DNA of 64,000 bases from Miltoncostaea oceani (lineage in GTDB: Bacteria > Actinomycetota > Thermoleophilia > Miltoncostaeales > Miltoncostaeaceae): the NCBI RefSeq assembly GCF_018141545.1, contig NZ_CP064357.1, positions 620,001 through 684,000 of the forward strand. The letters run 5' to 3'. A program made the position numbers and the translations under genes. Numbering within the stretch: position 1 is the stretch's first letter; every line of letters starts with the position of its first letter. A model generated the notes under the pieces. The model was not told the DNA's origin. It saw nothing but the letters and a program-made list of their open reading frames with translations, and made no database searches. Of this stretch, positions 44,195 to 51,786 are shown piece by piece.

Positions 44195-44566
44195 ATGCGG
44201 TGGTATCTCGCGGTCCTGAGGCGCTACACGGGGTTCCACGATCGGGCTCACCGAACCGAGTTCTGGATGTTCACGGTGTGGAGCACCGTCGCCACGGTCG
44301 CGCTGTTCCTCCTCGACACCATCCTCGGCACCGGGAAGGAGTGGCCCGGGTTGTTCGGGCTCCTGTACGGCGTCACGACTGCCGTGCCGTCCCTCGCGGT
44401 CGGGGCGCGCCGCCTCCACGACACCGGTCGCTCAGGCTGGTGGCAGCTGATCGCCCTGGTCCCCATCGTCGGGCTCATCGTCCTGATCGTGTGGTGGGCG
44501 ACAGAAGGCGACGGCGCCCAGAATCAATGGGGCCGCGACCCCTGCGACGACGCGCACACCGCGTGA
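44195..44566 (+). CDS. DUF805 family membrane protein
   Basis: About 123 aa. It carries the family signature: N-terminal WYLAVLRRYTGFHDRAHRTEFWMF, three transmembrane helices (TVATVALFLLDTIL; GLFGLLYGVTTAVPSLAVGARRLHDTGRSGWWQLIALV; IVGLIVLIVWWATEG), and the diagnostic ARRLHDTGRSGWW motif. ATG 44195 follows GGGGGG; GTG 44189 is an alternative. Function of DUF805 is unknown; it is a widespread small inner-membrane protein. Confidence 0.92.
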   Translation: MRWYLAVLRRYTGFHDRAHRTEFWMFTVWSTVATVALFLLDTILGTGKEWPGLFGLLYGVTTAVPSLAVGARRLHDTGRSGWWQLIALVPIVGLIVLIVWWATEGDGAQNQWGRDPCDDAHTA

Positions 44567-44779
44567 CCCCTAACCCGTCCCACCGACCCTCTCGAAGCGG
44601 CTGGCTGATCGGGCGGATGAGGCGCCACCATCCGGCTGGCTTCGGGGCCGCCCTCCGGGCCTAGCGCGACTGAAGCTGAACCCAAAACCTTTCGAAGTGG
44701 ATCCCAATGTCGTGGCTGATTGTCACCCACGACCGCTCGCGACGGCCCTCGGAGGCGGGGTACTGTCCGGGTTGGGCGC

Positions 44780-44785
44780 TAGCTT
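44780..44785 (+). promoter_or_regulatory. TAGCTT -10 box for a likely leaderless gene
   Basis: TAGCTT lies six bases before ATG 44792, the spacing of leaderless transcripts. The GGAAG right before the ATG is too close to act as a Shine-Dalgarno. Confidence 0.5.
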
Positions 44786-44791
44786 TGGAAG

Positions 44792-45865
44792 ATGCCCGCG
44801 CGTCGCCGCTTCTGGCATCAACTCCAGTCGAGCAAGGGCGAGGCTCGGCTAGCGGTCGATCTGCACAACCGCTCGGGCCGGGAGCGCCGACTGGAGGCTT
44901 TCATCGTCCACATGAGCCTCGCCTGGCTCAAGATGCTTCAGGCTCACTTCGACGAGCAAGGGCGCGAGCGCGAACTCTACAAACGAGACAGCAAGAAGCG
45001 TCGGCAGCGAACCGAAGATGGCGACTGGAAAATGCGATCGCTCAGCGCCCTTCTCGCCGAGACGTACACGGAGAGCAACCCAATCCGGAGAAACGTCGAG
45101 TTCTTCCTCGGCTTGCGTCACAAGGTCGAGCACCGCTACGACGGAGAGGTCGCAGCCCTTGTAGCCGGAAAGGCGCAGGCCATCGTCCTGAACTACGAGC
45201 GCGAGCTGGTCCGGATGTTCGGCGCCTCTGAGGGACTGGCCCAGGAGCTTCGCTTTCCGGTGTTCCTCGGCAGCATCACCGACGATGCCGTTGAGGTCCT
45301 GAAGGGAGTGCGTGCACGGACACCACGATCGGTCTTGGACTACATCCAAGACTTTGACGCCTCCCTCGAACCCGACGTCGCAAGCGACAGCGCCTACGAG
45401 TTCAGGGTCGTTCTCGTGCCCCAGACCGGCCCCAAGACGGAGGCTGACGTCGCCATGAGCTTCGTCCGACTCGACGCCCTAGACGATGAGCAGCGCGAGC
45501 AGGTCGAGAGAGCCTTCACCATCATTCGCGAGAAGACAATTCCTGTGCATAACGATAATGTTCTACTCCCGAAGGACGTAGCAGCGCGGGTCGTCGAACG
45601 ACTTAGTTTACGTTTCACTGTGACCGACCACACGAAGTGCTGGCAGCACTACGGAGTGCGGCCGCCAGAAGGCTCTAATCATCCCGAGCGAACAAAGTCA
45701 GACTTCTGTCGCTGGGACAAGACATTTAGACGCCACGTCTACACGGTAGCCTGGGCTGAGTACCTTGTCCGTAGACTTAGAGACACAGACGAGCACCGCG
45801 CCGTACTTGGACGCGATCCTGTGCCAAGTGCCGTCGAAACGACCAGAATGTCGGCACAGCGGTAA
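44792..45865 (+). CDS. DUF3644-like protein
   Basis: 357 aa, cytosolic. The start SSKGEARLAVDLHNRSGRERRLEAFIVHMSLAWLKMLQAHFDEQ matches the DUF3644 opening (charged helix, 'A..A.e.yN....r..aF...m..AW..ll.A'). NPIRRNVEFFLGLRHKVEHRY fits its second conserved 'R.Nle.f..LRnki.H' block, which also resembles HEPN-type RNase motifs (R-x4-6-H). DUF3644 proteins are often found in accessory and defence islands. The 3' third is noticeably lower in GC than the window, a sign of transfer. Confidence 0.75.
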   Translation: MPARRRFWHQLQSSKGEARLAVDLHNRSGRERRLEAFIVHMSLAWLKMLQAHFDEQGRERELYKRDSKKRRQRTEDGDWKMRSLSALLAETYTESNPIRRNVEFFLGLRHKVEHRYDGEVAALVAGKAQAIVLNYERELVRMFGASEGLAQELRFPVFLGSITDDAVEVLKGVRARTPRSVLDYIQDFDASLEPDVASDSAYEFRVVLVPQTGPKTEADVAMSFVRLDALDDEQREQVERAFTIIREKTIPVHNDNVLLPKDVAARVVERLSLRFTVTDHTKCWQHYGVRPPEGSNHPERTKSDFCRWDKTFRRHVYTVAWAEYLVRRLRDTDEHRAVLGRDPVPSAVETTRMSAQR

Positions 45866-45877
45866 TGCCTTCTCGGA

Positions 45878-46432
45878 GTGCCTAGGCTCAAAGGCCGTAG
45901 CGCGGTCGCAGTCGTCACAAGCGGCGCCGCCTTGACTTCCGCCATGTACGTACTGCTGAGCGCGGCGATCGGTTCCGGCGCAACTGAGCAACCCCGGCTG
46001 GCCTTCGAGCTCGGGCCGGGATTGACGTCGATCTTCGTCGATGGAACCCTGGTTCCGCTGGGAGACTCGAACGGACTGTCGTTCTACACCGGTCAGGTAG
46101 CCCAACCCGGCACCGGAACGACACTGTCGTGCATCGCGGCCGTTAATGACGAGACATCAGGAATGAACTGCGACACAGCGGAGCGAGCAACGCGTCAGGG
46201 CGTTGCCGTCTTCCTGGCACGCCGGAACCAGAAGTACACGGCGGGCCTTGCGCTGCCAAGTGCCTCAGCGGAGGTAAAGGTGGAGACAGTGGCCATGAGT
46301 CGGTCCGGCAGACTGGCGAGCTTCGAAGTACCAACCGACGTGTCCAAAGCCGAAGTAGTTGCAGGCGGCACGCGGAGCATACTGCCGCTTCCGCGCGTCG
46401 GTCCTCCCCCGGATGCGCTTCCGTCGGAGTGA
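45878..46432 (+). CDS. Small secreted or anchored protein
   Basis: About 184 aa from GTG 45878, only 12 bases after the DUF3644 stop. A hydrophobic segment (AVAVVTSGAALTSAMYVLLSAAIG) at residues 9-32 is a signal or anchor. The remainder is beta-rich (LTSIFVDGTLVPL, YTGQVAQPGTGTTLSCIAAVND) with two Cys. Lower GC, as in the DUF3644 gene, suggests they were acquired together. ATG 45943 is an alternative start but would cut the hydrophobic segment. Confidence 0.55.
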   Translation: MPRLKGRSAVAVVTSGAALTSAMYVLLSAAIGSGATEQPRLAFELGPGLTSIFVDGTLVPLGDSNGLSFYTGQVAQPGTGTTLSCIAAVNDETSGMNCDTAERATRQGVAVFLARRNQKYTAGLALPSASAEVKVETVAMSRSGRLASFEVPTDVSKAEVVAGGTRSILPLPRVGPPPDALPSE

Positions 46433-46633
46433 GACGTTCGTGTCCCCACATGACGCAAGTCGTTTGAGCGGCACGAAGTGCTGAGTGGTCGATGGACCAC
46501 TCCGGTCACGCTACCGGCACGTGAGCGAAGGCCCGGCGTTCTGTCGCCCAAGGAACCGCTTCGAGCGACATCCCAGCGGTCTCGGCCTTGGCCGATCAAC
46601 GGGAGAGAATCAGCTCAGAAGCGAGGCGGTTCC

Positions 46634-46807
46634 ATGTGGAGTGACTTCGACGCTGCGACCAAAGCCGCCGCGGTGGTCATAGCTTCAGTCGTCGCTGTGC
46701 TTCTTGGTCGCCTTCTCCTAAGCGTGGTGACTTTGCTGCGGCCTCGATTGCGCCACACTCCGCAGGTCAAACTAGAACCTCTGCCCATACCCCAGCCGGC
46801 GCCGTAG
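46634..46807 (+). CDS. 57-residue single-pass membrane protein
   Basis: ATG 46634 with GAGG 8 bases before. A short acidic start (WSDFDAATK), a long hydrophobic helix (AAAVVIASVVAVLLGRLLLSVVTLL) and a basic, Pro-rich tail. No relatives recognised. It lies in an accessory stretch of small genes. Confidence 0.6.
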   Translation: MWSDFDAATKAAAVVIASVVAVLLGRLLLSVVTLLRPRLRHTPQVKLEPLPIPQPAP

Positions 46808-47352
46808 ACCGCACTCCCCAGCGAGTCGCCAGCATGCCAGCGACTTGCAGCCTGTCCGGCACCTGCTTCGAGCGGTGTCCACGGTCAAGAAGCCGCTGGT
46901 CGTCCACAGACTCGATTCGTGCATGGGCCTGCCAACCCTGGACGTGCGGCTGTAGCGGGCTCCCTCCCGATCACCGACTCGCCGTGCCAAGGGTTCTGAG
47001 ACCTCGTGTGCCCGCGGAGATCGGAACTGCCCGGGGGTTGCATCGTCCCAGACGGTGGAAGGCTCCCGCGGCGGCGCGCGGTTCACCCTCCAGATACTCA
47101 GCTATGCGCAGGAGGGTATCTGACGACGGTTGGGGATCTCGCCGTCACCGCGATGGAGGTGACGCGCGACTCAGCCGTGACGTCCCGTGCAGCGATGCGA
47201 ACCCCTCACCCCCGTGGACGAAGAGCGGAGCGGAGCCTCTCACGGCAGACGAGTCGATCTTGGTCATTCCGCGATAGCTCGGCGTCGGCCTCTATACAGG
47301 GCGTCGTCGTCTGGCATAGCCTGGGCGGCCCAGACGAGCACGAGGGCGGTCA
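46808..47352. other. Intergenic, nothing recognised
   Basis: About 545 bases. Frames here have unusual Cys/Ser/Arg-rich compositions and poor starts, so I do not call a gene. No RNA feature is visible. Confidence 0.45.
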
Positions 47353-47889
47353 GTGCCACCCCGCAAGACAGAGAAGGAGCCTCGTTCCCCCGCCGACGCG
47401 ATCGACTCGTCCCTGCTGAGCGATGCTGATGAACTCGTTCGGCTGATCGATCACGAGCTCGACATCCAGAACCGCGCGATGCTTGCGCACAGGGCCAAGG
47501 TCAGCCAGCTGCGCCGGCTTCGCGCGACTGCCCGCGAGACCGACAAGGCCCCTCACGGCAAGGCGAGCCCAGGACCAAGAGCAGCCGGTCGCGGTGTCTC
47601 CTCCAACGGCGAGCTCTCCCAGCTTCCGCGGGGGGAGCGCGGAGTACTGCTTCTGCTCCGCGACGTGGGTGGACAGGTGCCACTCAACGACATCGTGTCC
47701 GCTGCGCAGGTCCGAGGCGTGATCCACCCGGCGGCGACAGCAGGTCGAGAGAACCTCCGGACCTGTCTCCGGCGCTTGGTTGGCAAGGGCACCGTCGCCC
47801 GGTCCGACGCGGGCTTCACACTGACCAAGACTGGCCGCCGAGCCGCGGACGAGCTTGCACGAGGGATCGGGGGGGCCAGCCAGCCGTAG
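47353..47889 (+). CDS. Possible winged-helix protein
   Basis: 178 aa from GTG 47353 (GGGCGG upstream). Residues about 20-60 are a charged helix (SSLLSDADELVRLIDHELDIQNRAMLAHRAKVSQLRRL). Residues about 95-170 look like a winged helix: RGVLLLLRDVGGQVPLNDIVSAAQVRG, then RENLRTCLRRLVGKGTVARSDAGFTLTKTGRRAADEL. The second helix-strand pattern ('L..Lv.kG.v.r...g.y.LT..G') is typical of transcription regulators. It is 150 bases upstream of the DNA-binding/transposase pair and could regulate it. Confidence 0.6.
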   Translation: MPPRKTEKEPRSPADAIDSSLLSDADELVRLIDHELDIQNRAMLAHRAKVSQLRRLRATARETDKAPHGKASPGPRAAGRGVSSNGELSQLPRGERGVLLLLRDVGGQVPLNDIVSAAQVRGVIHPAATAGRENLRTCLRRLVGKGTVARSDAGFTLTKTGRRAADELARGIGGASQP

Positions 47890-47998
47890 CCCTGCGTCCA
47901 GGGCTTTCCGTCTCAGTCGGGCGGCGAGCCGCGTAACCATCGAGTGGCGCCCGCGGTGCGTGGGCCCCGGCCACATGGTTGGGCCCCAGGTGCGCTAA

Positions 47999-48015
47999 CA
48001 CCCAGGGCCCGGGTG
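47999..48015. promoter_or_regulatory. Palindrome upstream of the transposase operon
   Basis: CACCCAGGGCCCGGGTG is a near-perfect palindrome centred on GGGCCC, 26 bases before the start of the DNA-binding repeat gene. Two further GGGCCCC strings lie just left (47962, 47981). It could be an operator for that operon or a transposon-end subsite. Confidence 0.45.
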
Positions 48016-48040
48016 CCACAGGTCCTTTTGGGAGGTCCAC

Positions 48041-49225
48041 GTGGCGCCTTCGAAGATATCACTGACCCCTGACGACGTCTCCGCCGTGTCCTCGCCGGCG
48101 ACCCCGCCGATCCGGGATGACGAGGGTCTTTCCGGTCCTGGGGCCGGCTCTCGCGACGCTGCGGTTCCCCGCGGCGCCCGCGGGCAGTTCCGTTCAGGCA
48201 CCGGCGAGCACGAGGTCCTCGACGCCTTGGCGACGCTCTTGATCGCACTCGGGCCTGATCCGACGATCCTCGCGGCGGACACCGCCCGCCAGGAACTTGC
48301 ACCCGGGTTGACGCAGATGAGGAACCTGATCAATCGCTTCGGGGTGCCGTGGGCGGGGTTGCGGTCGGTCGCGATGGCCTCTCCGGCGGACCGCGGCAAG
48401 CTCCTCGCCTCGCTGCGTACCCAAGAAGAGTTCTTCGGGACCGACCAGGAGATCCTGGATGGTCTGCGCGCTGCGGCGTATGCCCTGAGTGCCGCTCCGG
48501 ATCCGATCACCTACGACCAGTGGGTCTCCGAGCAACGGGGTGCGTGGCGGCGGTCACGGGTGGCGGACCCGCCGCGGTTGGCGTGCTCGGCGACGGTGAT
48601 CGACCGCTTCGCCGGGTGGCGCAGAGCCCTGGAGGACGCAGGCATCATCGTGCCGGTTCCGGGGCGCCGGGCGGCCCGACCGAGCCGGGCCGAGGCCTCG
48701 TTGGAGGCCGTCGTCCGCGCCGTCGACCTGTGCATCTCCGAGACCGGGGTCCTCCCGGCCGTCACATACCTCGAGATGTGGGCCCGCGAGAGGGACATCT
48801 GGCTTCCCTCCACCGCCCAACGCCCACCGTGGTCACGGGTCATTGCCGAAGTTCGCAGGCGACGGGACACGAACGGGCTACCGACCCCCGCGAAGAAGAC
48901 CCCTCCCCGCCACGCCCCCCTGATCCTGCGCGCCGAGTTCCGTGAGAGGACGCCGGACGAGGTCGCCCGGGACGCGGCCATCGGCAACCGCCACGACCGC
49001 GCAGCGATCGTCGCGTCCCTCGCCCGCTACATCGAGCTGTACACGAGTTCGAGTCGACCGCCGCGCACGCGTCACTACCGGGCGATGCGCTACCGCGACG
49101 GGGCGTTGATCGCCTACTCCGCCTTCCGGACACACGGGTCCTTCCAGAACCTGGTGCGCGAGGCGGAGGCGCTCATCCGATCACGGGGAACCCGGAGCCG
49201 TGACGGCGGAGGGACCCGGCCATGA
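48041..49225 (+). CDS. DNA-binding repeat protein (HNH-associated repeat type)
   Basis: 394 aa (GGGAGG 7 bases upstream). It is built of about four related units. The clearest (residues 157-201: ITYDQWVSEQRGAWRR...PRLACSATVIDRFAGWRRALEDAG) matches the repeat that accompanies homing endonucleases (helix, 'P....i..rFg.W..al..AG'). Others lie near 60-110, 219-272 and 323-380. Such repeats bind specific DNA. No HNH nuclease residues are seen. The ATG of the next gene overlaps its stop (ATGA), so it is made together with the transposase-like protein and may be its DNA-recognition subunit. Confidence 0.7.
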   Translation: MAPSKISLTPDDVSAVSSPATPPIRDDEGLSGPGAGSRDAAVPRGARGQFRSGTGEHEVLDALATLLIALGPDPTILAADTARQELAPGLTQMRNLINRFGVPWAGLRSVAMASPADRGKLLASLRTQEEFFGTDQEILDGLRAAAYALSAAPDPITYDQWVSEQRGAWRRSRVADPPRLACSATVIDRFAGWRRALEDAGIIVPVPGRRAARPSRAEASLEAVVRAVDLCISETGVLPAVTYLEMWARERDIWLPSTAQRPPWSRVIAEVRRRRDTNGLPTPAKKTPPRHAPLILRAEFRERTPDEVARDAAIGNRHDRAAIVASLARYIELYTSSSRPPRTRHYRAMRYRDGALIAYSAFRTHGSFQNLVREAEALIRSRGTRSRDGGGTRP

Positions 49226-50748
49226 ACCCTGGTCCCGGGTCGCGCCGGCGCCGCCGGTTCCGCTGGCCGACGAAGCTCGTCGGCGTCAGCGAGAAGAACG
49301 AGAAGCTCTTTGGCAGTGACCTGTGGCTCGTCTCCCTCGTCCGGAGCCTGGGCGGGCTCTGGGACCTCCTGAAGAGTGATCCCGGCTCGGGCCCGGGGGG
49401 AGGCCGCCCGCGGAATCCCGGGCATTGGCGCCTCCTCTGGTTGATCTATACCGCCAGCGACCACGCGGCGATGGAACCGTTCCTCGCCGCTAAACGCCAC
49501 CACGAGCCGACCTGGAGAGCCTGCGGGTTCGTCCGAGACGACGGGTCGGTGTGGGTTCCCTCCTACGAGACGCTCCGGCGCCACTTCATCGAGATCGAGA
49601 GCGAGAACGAGCTCTTCCTCGAAGCCCACCGCCAACTGGTCGCGATCGCGCAGCGACGCGACGACCGCGTCGGGGAACACCTCTGGTGCGACGGCACCGA
49701 ATCCCAGACCCACGCAATCGGCCACCACGACTGCGGCGTCGAGGATGACTGCCCCGACCGGGAGCTCCGGCGGCTCGTCCACCTCGACACGAAACGTGCC
49801 ACGAAGATGCGCCACGCCGAGGTGACTGACGATCCGAACGACCCTGATGAGCGGGCAAGTCGCCGGAGGCTGGTACGAGCCGCGACAGAACTCGACGAGG
49901 AGGACTGCCGACCCGGCCGCCGCTACCGCGCAGGCCGGCACTGGTGGTACATCGCAGATCCCGACGCCGGGTTCCGGGTCTACAGCGATTCCTCGGGGCG
50001 GGTGAAGGAGAGCTGGGCCGGCGACCTCCAGATCAAAGTCGTCGATCTCTTCACCGGCCTCCCGATCGTGGCGCTCAGCACACCGGCAGACCAGAACGAA
50101 GTCACCAACTACCCGAAGGCGTTGTCCGCCGCCCTCTCAGCTCTCGGTGGCCAGATCCCGCGTTCCATGACCGCCGACAGCGCCTACTACAGCCGCGGCG
50201 TCTACGAGCAGAACATGCGCCTCGGCATCCTGACGGTCACCCCCACCCGCCGACGCGCCGGGGACACCGAACGCGGACGGGGGCGCCCCGGACCCGACTG
50301 GGACCAGGAGGGTGACCCCCTGTGCCGGCACTGCTCGGGTCCGACACGACGGGTCGGGTACTCAGACGCCGACGGACGCCAGCGCATCACCTTCGCGTGC
50401 CTCCTACCGAAGACGACCCGATGTGAGAGACGACAGACGATCAGCTGCTCCCGAGACCCGCGCCGGCTGCTTCCGGTCTCACGCCGGACGCCCGTCTACC
50501 GGGCCCTCAACGCGGCCGTGAAGACACTCGAGAGCTCCCACTCGAACTGGAGATGCCGGTACCGCGTCGGCGCCAAGAACCTCGACACCCGACCCAAACG
50601 CCTCGGCAACGGACCGCGGCTCCTCCGCGCCAGTGCGGCGCTGGTGATCGACTGGCTCCGGGGACTGTGGAACCTGGGGTGGATCGGACCGGGCGACAGA
50701 TGCGTCGGCGAGGCAACGCCGATCCGGATACCGCCACCGCACAACTAG
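49222..50748 (+). CDS. DDE transposase-like protein with zinc-knuckle insert
   Basis: 508 aa. The RNase-H-like core is readable: EHLWCDGTE (Asp157), GDLQIKVVDLFTGLPIVALSTPAD, MTADSAYYSRGVYE (Asp319) and VKTLESSHSNWRCRY (Glu437). This gives a plausible DDE triad in the IS4-like style. Between Asp319 and Glu437 sits a Cys-rich insert (C368-x2-C371, C393, C401, C409) likely to bind zinc. The N-terminal 120 residues include a helix-turn-helix-like part (WVPSYETLRRHFIEIE). It overlaps the upstream DNA-binding gene by 4 bases. No terminal repeats are evident, so it may be a domesticated transposase or a member of an undescribed two-gene element. Confidence 0.75.
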   Translation: MNPGPGSRRRRRFRWPTKLVGVSEKNEKLFGSDLWLVSLVRSLGGLWDLLKSDPGSGPGGGRPRNPGHWRLLWLIYTASDHAAMEPFLAAKRHHEPTWRACGFVRDDGSVWVPSYETLRRHFIEIESENELFLEAHRQLVAIAQRRDDRVGEHLWCDGTESQTHAIGHHDCGVEDDCPDRELRRLVHLDTKRATKMRHAEVTDDPNDPDERASRRRLVRAATELDEEDCRPGRRYRAGRHWWYIADPDAGFRVYSDSSGRVKESWAGDLQIKVVDLFTGLPIVALSTPADQNEVTNYPKALSAALSALGGQIPRSMTADSAYYSRGVYEQNMRLGILTVTPTRRRAGDTERGRGRPGPDWDQEGDPLCRHCSGPTRRVGYSDADGRQRITFACLLPKTTRCERRQTISCSRDPRRLLPVSRRTPVYRALNAAVKTLESSHSNWRCRYRVGAKNLDTRPKRLGNGPRLLRASAALVIDWLRGLWNLGWIGPGDRCVGEATPIRIPPPHN

Positions 50749-50839
50749 CTCGTAAGCGCACGCGAGACGCCAGCCTGGCTCCCAGCCACCACCACGAGCA
50801 GTAGTCAACGCCCGTCAGAGCTGGACCGACACCGTCCCC

Positions 50840-50862
50840 ACTCAGTCACGAAACGACTGGGT
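50840..50862. terminator. Hairpin downstream of the transposase-like gene
   Basis: ACTCAGTC (50840-50847) pairs with GACTGGGT (50855-50862), 7 of 8 Watson-Crick plus one G.T, around a 7-base loop. It is about 90 bases after the stop. No T-run. The strand it serves is uncertain; it could terminate the rightward operon or the leftward tRNA transcript. Confidence 0.4.
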
Positions 50863-51023
50863 GTCTCAGAACGGCTGTCAGACGAGGGCACGCGCGGGCC
50901 GAACTGAGCGCGCCTCTCACAGCCCCGACGAATCAGGGACCTGGCGCACCTCCAACCGATGCTCGAGAAGCCGAGCGGATCTCCACGCCCTACTTATGGG
51001 GAGAGTTGTGCGCACTGTCCAGG

Positions 51024-51096
51024 AGGCGACGGCGGGATTTGAACCCGCGGATAGCGGTTTTGCAGACCGCCGCGTTAGCCACTTCGCCACGTCGCC
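51024..51096 (-). tRNA. tRNA-Cys (GCA)
   Basis: On the minus strand a complete cloverleaf is readable: 7-bp acceptor stem (GGCGACG with CGTCGCC, discriminator U), anticodon loop CTGCAAA giving anticodon GCA, and T-loop GTTCAAATC. 73 bases; CCA is not encoded. It is the last gene of the four-tRNA operon. Confidence 0.95.
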
Positions 51097-51232
51097 AGGA
51101 CACATCGGGCACCGGTTTGCGCGCAGGACCGTGGTCCGGTGTGGTCCGGCGGCAGACTCCACCGGCCACGAGAACCAGCAGCGGCTGGCCCAGATGCCGC
51201 TCACCAAGCCGCTCTTGATCGAAAGAGCGGAG

Positions 51233-51305
51233 CAGGCCCGGAGGGACTCGAACCCCCAACCCCTGGTTTTGGAGACCAGTGCTCTACCAGTTGAGCTACG
51301 GACCT
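51233..51305 (-). tRNA. tRNA-Trp (CCA)
   Basis: Minus-strand cloverleaf with acceptor AGGTCCG/CGGGCCT, discriminator G (the usual tRNA-Trp identity base), anticodon loop CTCCAAA (anticodon CCA) and T-loop GGTTCGAGTC. 73 bases. Third of the operon. Confidence 0.95.
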
Positions 51306-51368
51306 GTGATGTGTGAACCGCTGTGGTGTTGCCATGAGGCCGGCTCGGGTTCGCGACCGTCTCATGAG

Positions 51369-51452
51369 TGCAGGGGGCAGGATTCGAACCTGCGATCGGC
51401 GGAGCCACCTGTTTTACAGACAGGTCCCTTGAGCCAGCTCGGGCACCCCTGC
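51369..51452 (-). tRNA. tRNA-Tyr (GUA)
   Basis: Minus-strand class II tRNA of 84 bases with acceptor GCAGGGG/CCCCTGC, discriminator A, anticodon loop CTGTAAA (anticodon GTA) and a long variable arm (GGCTCCGCCGATC region), as bacterial tRNA-Tyr has. Second of the operon. Confidence 0.95.
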
Positions 51453-51560
51453 TCGCAATGAGCGGACACACGACTCACGCCCGCGACGTGAGGCTGCATC
51501 CATGTCCTTCTCTGTGGTTGTCAACGTGCTGCGCGATCTTCGATCCCCGCCGAGGCGGGA

Positions 51561-51634
51561 TGGGAGAGAGAGGATTCGAACCTCCGACACCTGGTTTTTC
51601 AGACCAGTGCTCTACCGAGCTGAGCTACTCCCCC
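51561..51634 (-). tRNA. tRNA-Phe (GAA)
   Basis: Minus-strand cloverleaf with acceptor GGGGGAG/CTCTCCC (one G.T), discriminator A, anticodon loop CTGAAAA (anticodon GAA) and T-loop GGTTCGAATC. 74 bases. First tRNA of the operon, starting 17 bases after the T-run of the attenuator terminator. Confidence 0.95.
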
Positions 51635-51651
51635 AAGGTGTGTTCGGGCAC

Positions 51652-51679
51652 AAAAAAAGCGACCCGTTCAGGTCGCCTC
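51652..51679 (-). terminator. Attenuator terminator before the tRNA operon
   Basis: On the minus strand GCGACC (51676-51671) pairs with GGTCGC (51664-51659) around loop TGAACG. The stem is extended by GAG with TTT, and a run of seven T (51658-51652) follows. This is a textbook intrinsic terminator, unusual in this GC-rich window. It sits between the leader ORF and the first tRNA, so it would stop transcription before the tRNAs. Confidence 0.9.
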
Positions 51680-51740
51680 GAGAGACTGGAGCGTGATCTG
51701 CGGTCGCCGGTTATGGCAGCCCGATCTCTCCCTCGAGGCG
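51674..51740 (-). promoter_or_regulatory. Antiterminator helix of the tRNA-operon leader
   Basis: The leader segment 51740-51729 (CGCCTCGAGGGA, codons 14-17 of the leader ORF) can pair with 51685-51674 (TCTCTCGAGGCG) over 12 contiguous pairs, one of them G.T. The second strand overlaps six bases of the terminator 5' arm (51679-51674), so antiterminator and terminator exclude each other. A second copy of GGCGACC (51708-51702), identical to the terminator 5' arm, may offer further alternative pairing. Confidence 0.8.
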
Positions 51741-51779
51741 GGTGGCAAACCAGCAGTAATAGGTGGCACCGGTGTTCAT
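51711..51779 (-). CDS. Leader peptide of the tRNA operon (Tyr-Tyr-Cys-Trp-Phe)
   Basis: A 22-codon ORF (ATG 51779 to TAA 51711) read in the same direction as the tRNA genes. Codons 7-11 are TAT TAC TGC TGG TTT, that is YYCWF (51761-51747). These are exactly the four amino acids carried by the four downstream tRNAs. A ribosome short of any one of these charged tRNAs would stall here, upstream of the antiterminator strand at 51740. The ORF ends 31 bases before the terminator stem. No protein function is expected for the peptide itself; its translation is the sensor. The start lies 7 bases after TATGGT, compatible with a leaderless mRNA; the alternative Shine-Dalgarno AGAGGTGG is 13 bases upstream. 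Confidence 0.9.
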   Translation of the reverse strand: MNTGATYYCWFATRLEGEIGLP

Positions 51780-51786
51780 GTCAGTG

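Noticed and set aside
46834-47277. 147-residue plus-strand open frame
   Set aside because: Composition rich in Cys, Trp, Ser and Arg without a fold-like pattern, no Shine-Dalgarno and no TAnnnT box at the start; likely noncoding.
50749-51096. Integration of a mobile element into tRNA-Cys
   Set aside because: The transposase-like unit ends near the 3' end of tRNA-Cys, but I find no duplicated tRNA 3' segment to its left and no tyrosine integrase, so a tRNA attachment site is not supported.
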